From: Vitis vinifera
Taxonomy: Eukaryota; Streptophyta; Magnoliopsida; Vitales; Vitaceae
Assembly (NCBI RefSeq): GCF_030704535.1
Contig: NC_081822.1
Location: 12,331,001 to 12,395,000, forward strand
DNA length: 64,000 bases
Direction: 5' to 3'
Shown: piece by piece, positions 61,630 to 64,000 of the stretch
Layout of the letters: each line of letters begins with the position of its first letter
How positions within the stretch are numbered: the stretch's first letter is position 1
The notes under the pieces: generated by a model
What the model was told of the DNA's origin: nothing
The model's input: the letters and a program-made list of their open reading frames with translations, nothing else
Database searches by the model: none
Position numbers and translations under genes: made by a program

Positions 61630-62372
61630 TATCAGTTGCATAGGGGGTTTACAAACATCTATTTACTGAAGAATATCCATTGTTGTATGATTGATTTCTT
61701 CCTGTAGTGGGGATAGGTGAACTTCTCTTGATTTGCTTTTTTTTTTTTTCTCCATTTGGCGATTGTATTATTTTGTTTTACATGAGAAGGACGTGGATGA
61801 TAAAATAAGTTGCAAAATGAATTCAAGCTCATGAAAATATGATCAGATTCTGGCATTCTGCATAGAGATGTTTCCAATGTTATGGCAACTTCTGGTTCCT
61901 GAACAAGGAAGATCATATAACCCACTGAGCCGAAGAATGACTGGTCCATTATCTCTGGACTAGCACGGATCGAGAATAATCCAGTCCGCCTAAAGAATGG
62001 ATCATCCACTCAAGATTTCAGCCCATAAAAGTTGTTCAGCCCAGGAACAGCGGAGGATAGGCCTGGACAGAGTTTGGGCCGAGCCTAGATCACATTGACT
62101 GTCAAACCTTCAAACCATTATTGTTAAAATAATGTCAACATTTGAGAAAAAAAAAAAACTCAGATTTATATTTAATTTATGAATGGATAACGAGTTTTAT
62201 TTATTATTTTCTAAATAAATATCCTCAAAAATATTAAATTTTCAAACATGTATAGAAGCTGGAAAGTCAAGTTTGGGCTAAAGGTGGTCCAAAACCCTAC
62301 CTGGCCTGTTAAGCATGGGCCGATTTGGGTTTAATTAGCTGAGGCGGTGTCGGGAGAGGAGAGGAGAGGAGA
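61630..62372. other. FNR 3' flank and DarP-like gene upstream region
   Basis: 3' untranslated region of FNR, then a repeat-like block at about 62030-62345 with GGGCCGAGCC and GCATGGGCCG words facing each other, similar to 26690-26760. No gene on either strand is supportable. The purine-rich GAGAGGAGAGGAGAGGAGA run sits just before the next ATG. Confidence 0.5.
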
Positions 62373-63366
62373 ATGGCTCATCAGCTGATACGCCCCCTGA
62401 GGCAGTGGCCGAGATTGCAGTACCACTGCATCTTTACCCCGACACTCCATCATTCTCTCTCCTCCCCTTCACTCTTCTCCACCAAAGCCATCTCCCACCT
62501 TCTCTCATTCACCAAGCCTCCATCTCTTCATAGCAACCGCCATTTCCGATCGTACGGTCTCAGATTGCCGAACGATCCGGCGCCGTCACATCTCCAAGAA
62601 ACCGCCGGCGAGCAGGATTCCGATGCCAAAAGGAGCCGCAACGAAAGGAAGCGAGAAGCTCGGCGCGCCGTCCGTTGGGGGATGGAACTCGCGGCCTTCT
62701 CAACCCCTCAAATCAAACGAATTCTCAGGTATTCAATGCATGTTTTTTTCGAACAAGTCGATGTAATCTTGAAAATTACGAGTAAAGAACTTGAAAACTG
62801 GACCTTTATGTTCTTTCAGAATGGCTTCGCTTGAGAGAGAAGTCTTCGATGCTCTCATGTTGGTCAAGGTGTTGTGAATGTAGTTTGTTATCTTCTTTTT
62901 TTAAGTTTGTAAAAGAGTATTTGGCTGTTAATTGTTCGTATAAATGTGACAGAGACTAGGGCCTGACGTCCGTGAAGGAAAGCGGAGACAGTTCAATTAT
63001 ATAGGTAATGGAACCATTCCATTGTGATTCCTATTGCATCTGAAATGAATTTATTTCATGTGTCCCTGGTGTTGGCTATAGGCTATACAATCATTAATCA
63101 TTGGGAACCGAAATGGTAGGCATAATATGAATTTTTATACATCTTCAGTGAGTTTACATGCAATGTGGTATTAATTGTATCATCAATGCATGTTAGGAAG
63201 ACTGCTAAGGGGAGTGCAACCTGAATTGATGGATGCTTTGATCCAGGCTTCAAAAGATGGTGACCAGAGTAGGCTGCAGGCTTTATCTGGTCTAGATACA
63301 AGGGTTGTTGAGGAGGATGGCGAAGAAGATGAAGCAAACGAAGAAGATTATGAGGAGGAAGATGAG
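62373..63366 (+). CDS. DUF615/DarP (YjgA)-like ribosome-assembly protein, 3' end outside window
   Basis: Four exons: 62373-62728, 62820-62868, 62953-63004, 63197-63366 (209 codons so far, phases agree, GT..AG introns). The N-terminus (Arg/Ser/His-rich, few acids, residues 1-50) looks like a mitochondrial or chloroplast targeting peptide. The DUF615 region runs from about 85: KRSRNERKREARRAVRWGME, LAAFSTPQIKRIL, MASLEREVFDALMLVKRLGP, then EGKRRQFNYIGRLLRG, the strongest match to bacterial DarP (GRRRQLQLIGKMLR). A second acidic part (EDGEEDEANEEDYEEEDE) follows. Bacterial DarP helps maturation of the 50S subunit; an organellar ribosome role here is inferred. Later exons must lie beyond 64000 or were not seen in 63367-64000. 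Confidence 0.8.
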
Positions 63367-64000
63367 GTACACTATAGTCACTTTATCTATAACTGTCTGT
63401 TAATCATTAGTAAAAGTGCTTCTTGGAGGTTACATCGATAACTTGTTAGCAGTTTATTGGTGGTTCGGTTTTGGTTCATTTTAAATTTGGGAGATCCAGA
63501 GTGTAATCTCATTTTTTTCAACTGTTACTTCTCCTTTCTTCCAATGCATGAACAGTACAAGCCTTCCTCATTCATATGCTATACATTTGAATTTTATTTT
63601 GTTTAATGTTAGGAGAATATAATGAACCTTTTTTATTGAGGGTAGTTGTCTATTTGAACATCATAACCTTAGGGGTGGTCCATGGAGATATTAAAAAAGG
63701 CTTCTAAATTTTGACAACAATGTTGTAGCAGTGGAAACTATGGAATCACAAGTTGTGCAGTAATAATAAAGATAGATCAAATTCACATACAAAGGAACAC
63801 AAAGTTTAATATGGATGACATGCTTAAATCCTGAGATAAGAGAGAATCAAACTGTTATACCAGAGGGCACATTACAAAGAAAACACAAAAACAAATTCAA
63901 TGCCTAAGTCCAAAATAAATTCATGTTTCCTTCTTGTATCTATAAACCTAAGCCTGATTGTCTCTTATCTCCTCCTCACATCTTTACATGCCCAGAATAT
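63367..64000 (+). other. Intron of the DarP-like gene, right edge of window
   Basis: Begins with the GTACAC donor. No continuing DUF615 exon was recognised. 63720-64000 has an A-rich, repeat-like look (ACACAAAGTTTAATATGGAT, ACAAAGAAAACACAAAAAC) that may be part of an LTR continuing past the edge. I could not confirm this. Confidence 0.4.

Overview
The window reads as nuclear DNA of a dicot plant: AT-rich intergenic DNA, spliced genes with canonical GT..AG introns, chloroplast-protein genes, and dense plant retrotransposons (LINE, Ty1/copia, Ty3/gypsy, TRIM, MITEs). The gene and repeat style suggests a woody dicot such as grapevine (Vitis). That is an inference from style, not a database match.

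Layout. (1) 1-17,274: most of a PSI (PSK SIMULATOR)-type gene on the + strand, entering from the left edge. It has DUF3475 and DUF668 regions. I placed 12 exon segments, and together they give an open frame. Its 9.4-kb intron (3,796-13,196) holds a miniature LTR retrotransposon (TRIM, 4,249-5,285) that itself carries a MITE, and a full-length LINE (6,520-12,575) with a perfect 17-bp target duplication. (2) 18,268-25,097: two intronless genes for 288-aa secreted or anchored bulb-lectin-like proteins, separated by 5 kb of repeats (an internal duplication, a Tourist-like MITE, and a hAT-like element with CCGGTC-rich ends). (3) 27,988-39,603: a nested retrotransposon stack. An old ~4.4-kb LTR with target duplication ATATG is split by a 7.18-kb unit with 149-bp LTRs and target duplication GTTTA. 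That inner unit is a chimera: a TRIM-like shell joined at its primer-binding site to the gag-pol plus one 2,066-bp LTR of a chromovirus-type gypsy element. (4) 43,826-44,323: a small chloroplast J-protein gene of the DnaJ11 type. (5) 45,324-52,178: an internally deleted copia element interrupted by a very young minus-strand copia element with seemingly identical 376-bp LTRs and target duplication CTTTT. (6) 53,400-56,904: a minisatellite and a cluster of Tourist-like MITEs. (7) 58,927-61,629: complete nine-exon leaf-type ferredoxin-NADP+ reductase. (8) 62,373-right edge: 5' part of a DUF615/DarP (YjgA)-like gene for a probably organellar ribosome-assembly protein.

The host genes are independent transcription units; there is no operon-like organisation. 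Two of them (FNR and DnaJ11) act in the chloroplast, and the DarP-like protein probably acts in an organelle. The PSI protein belongs to a family tied to peptide-hormone growth signalling. All the mobile-element open frames show breaks. The youngest copia element is damaged only by two TGG-to-TAG nonsense codons. The most unusual structure is the TRIM-gypsy chimera, with both joints at the shared 12-bp primer-binding site. No tRNA, rRNA, CRISPR or bacterial-type system was found.
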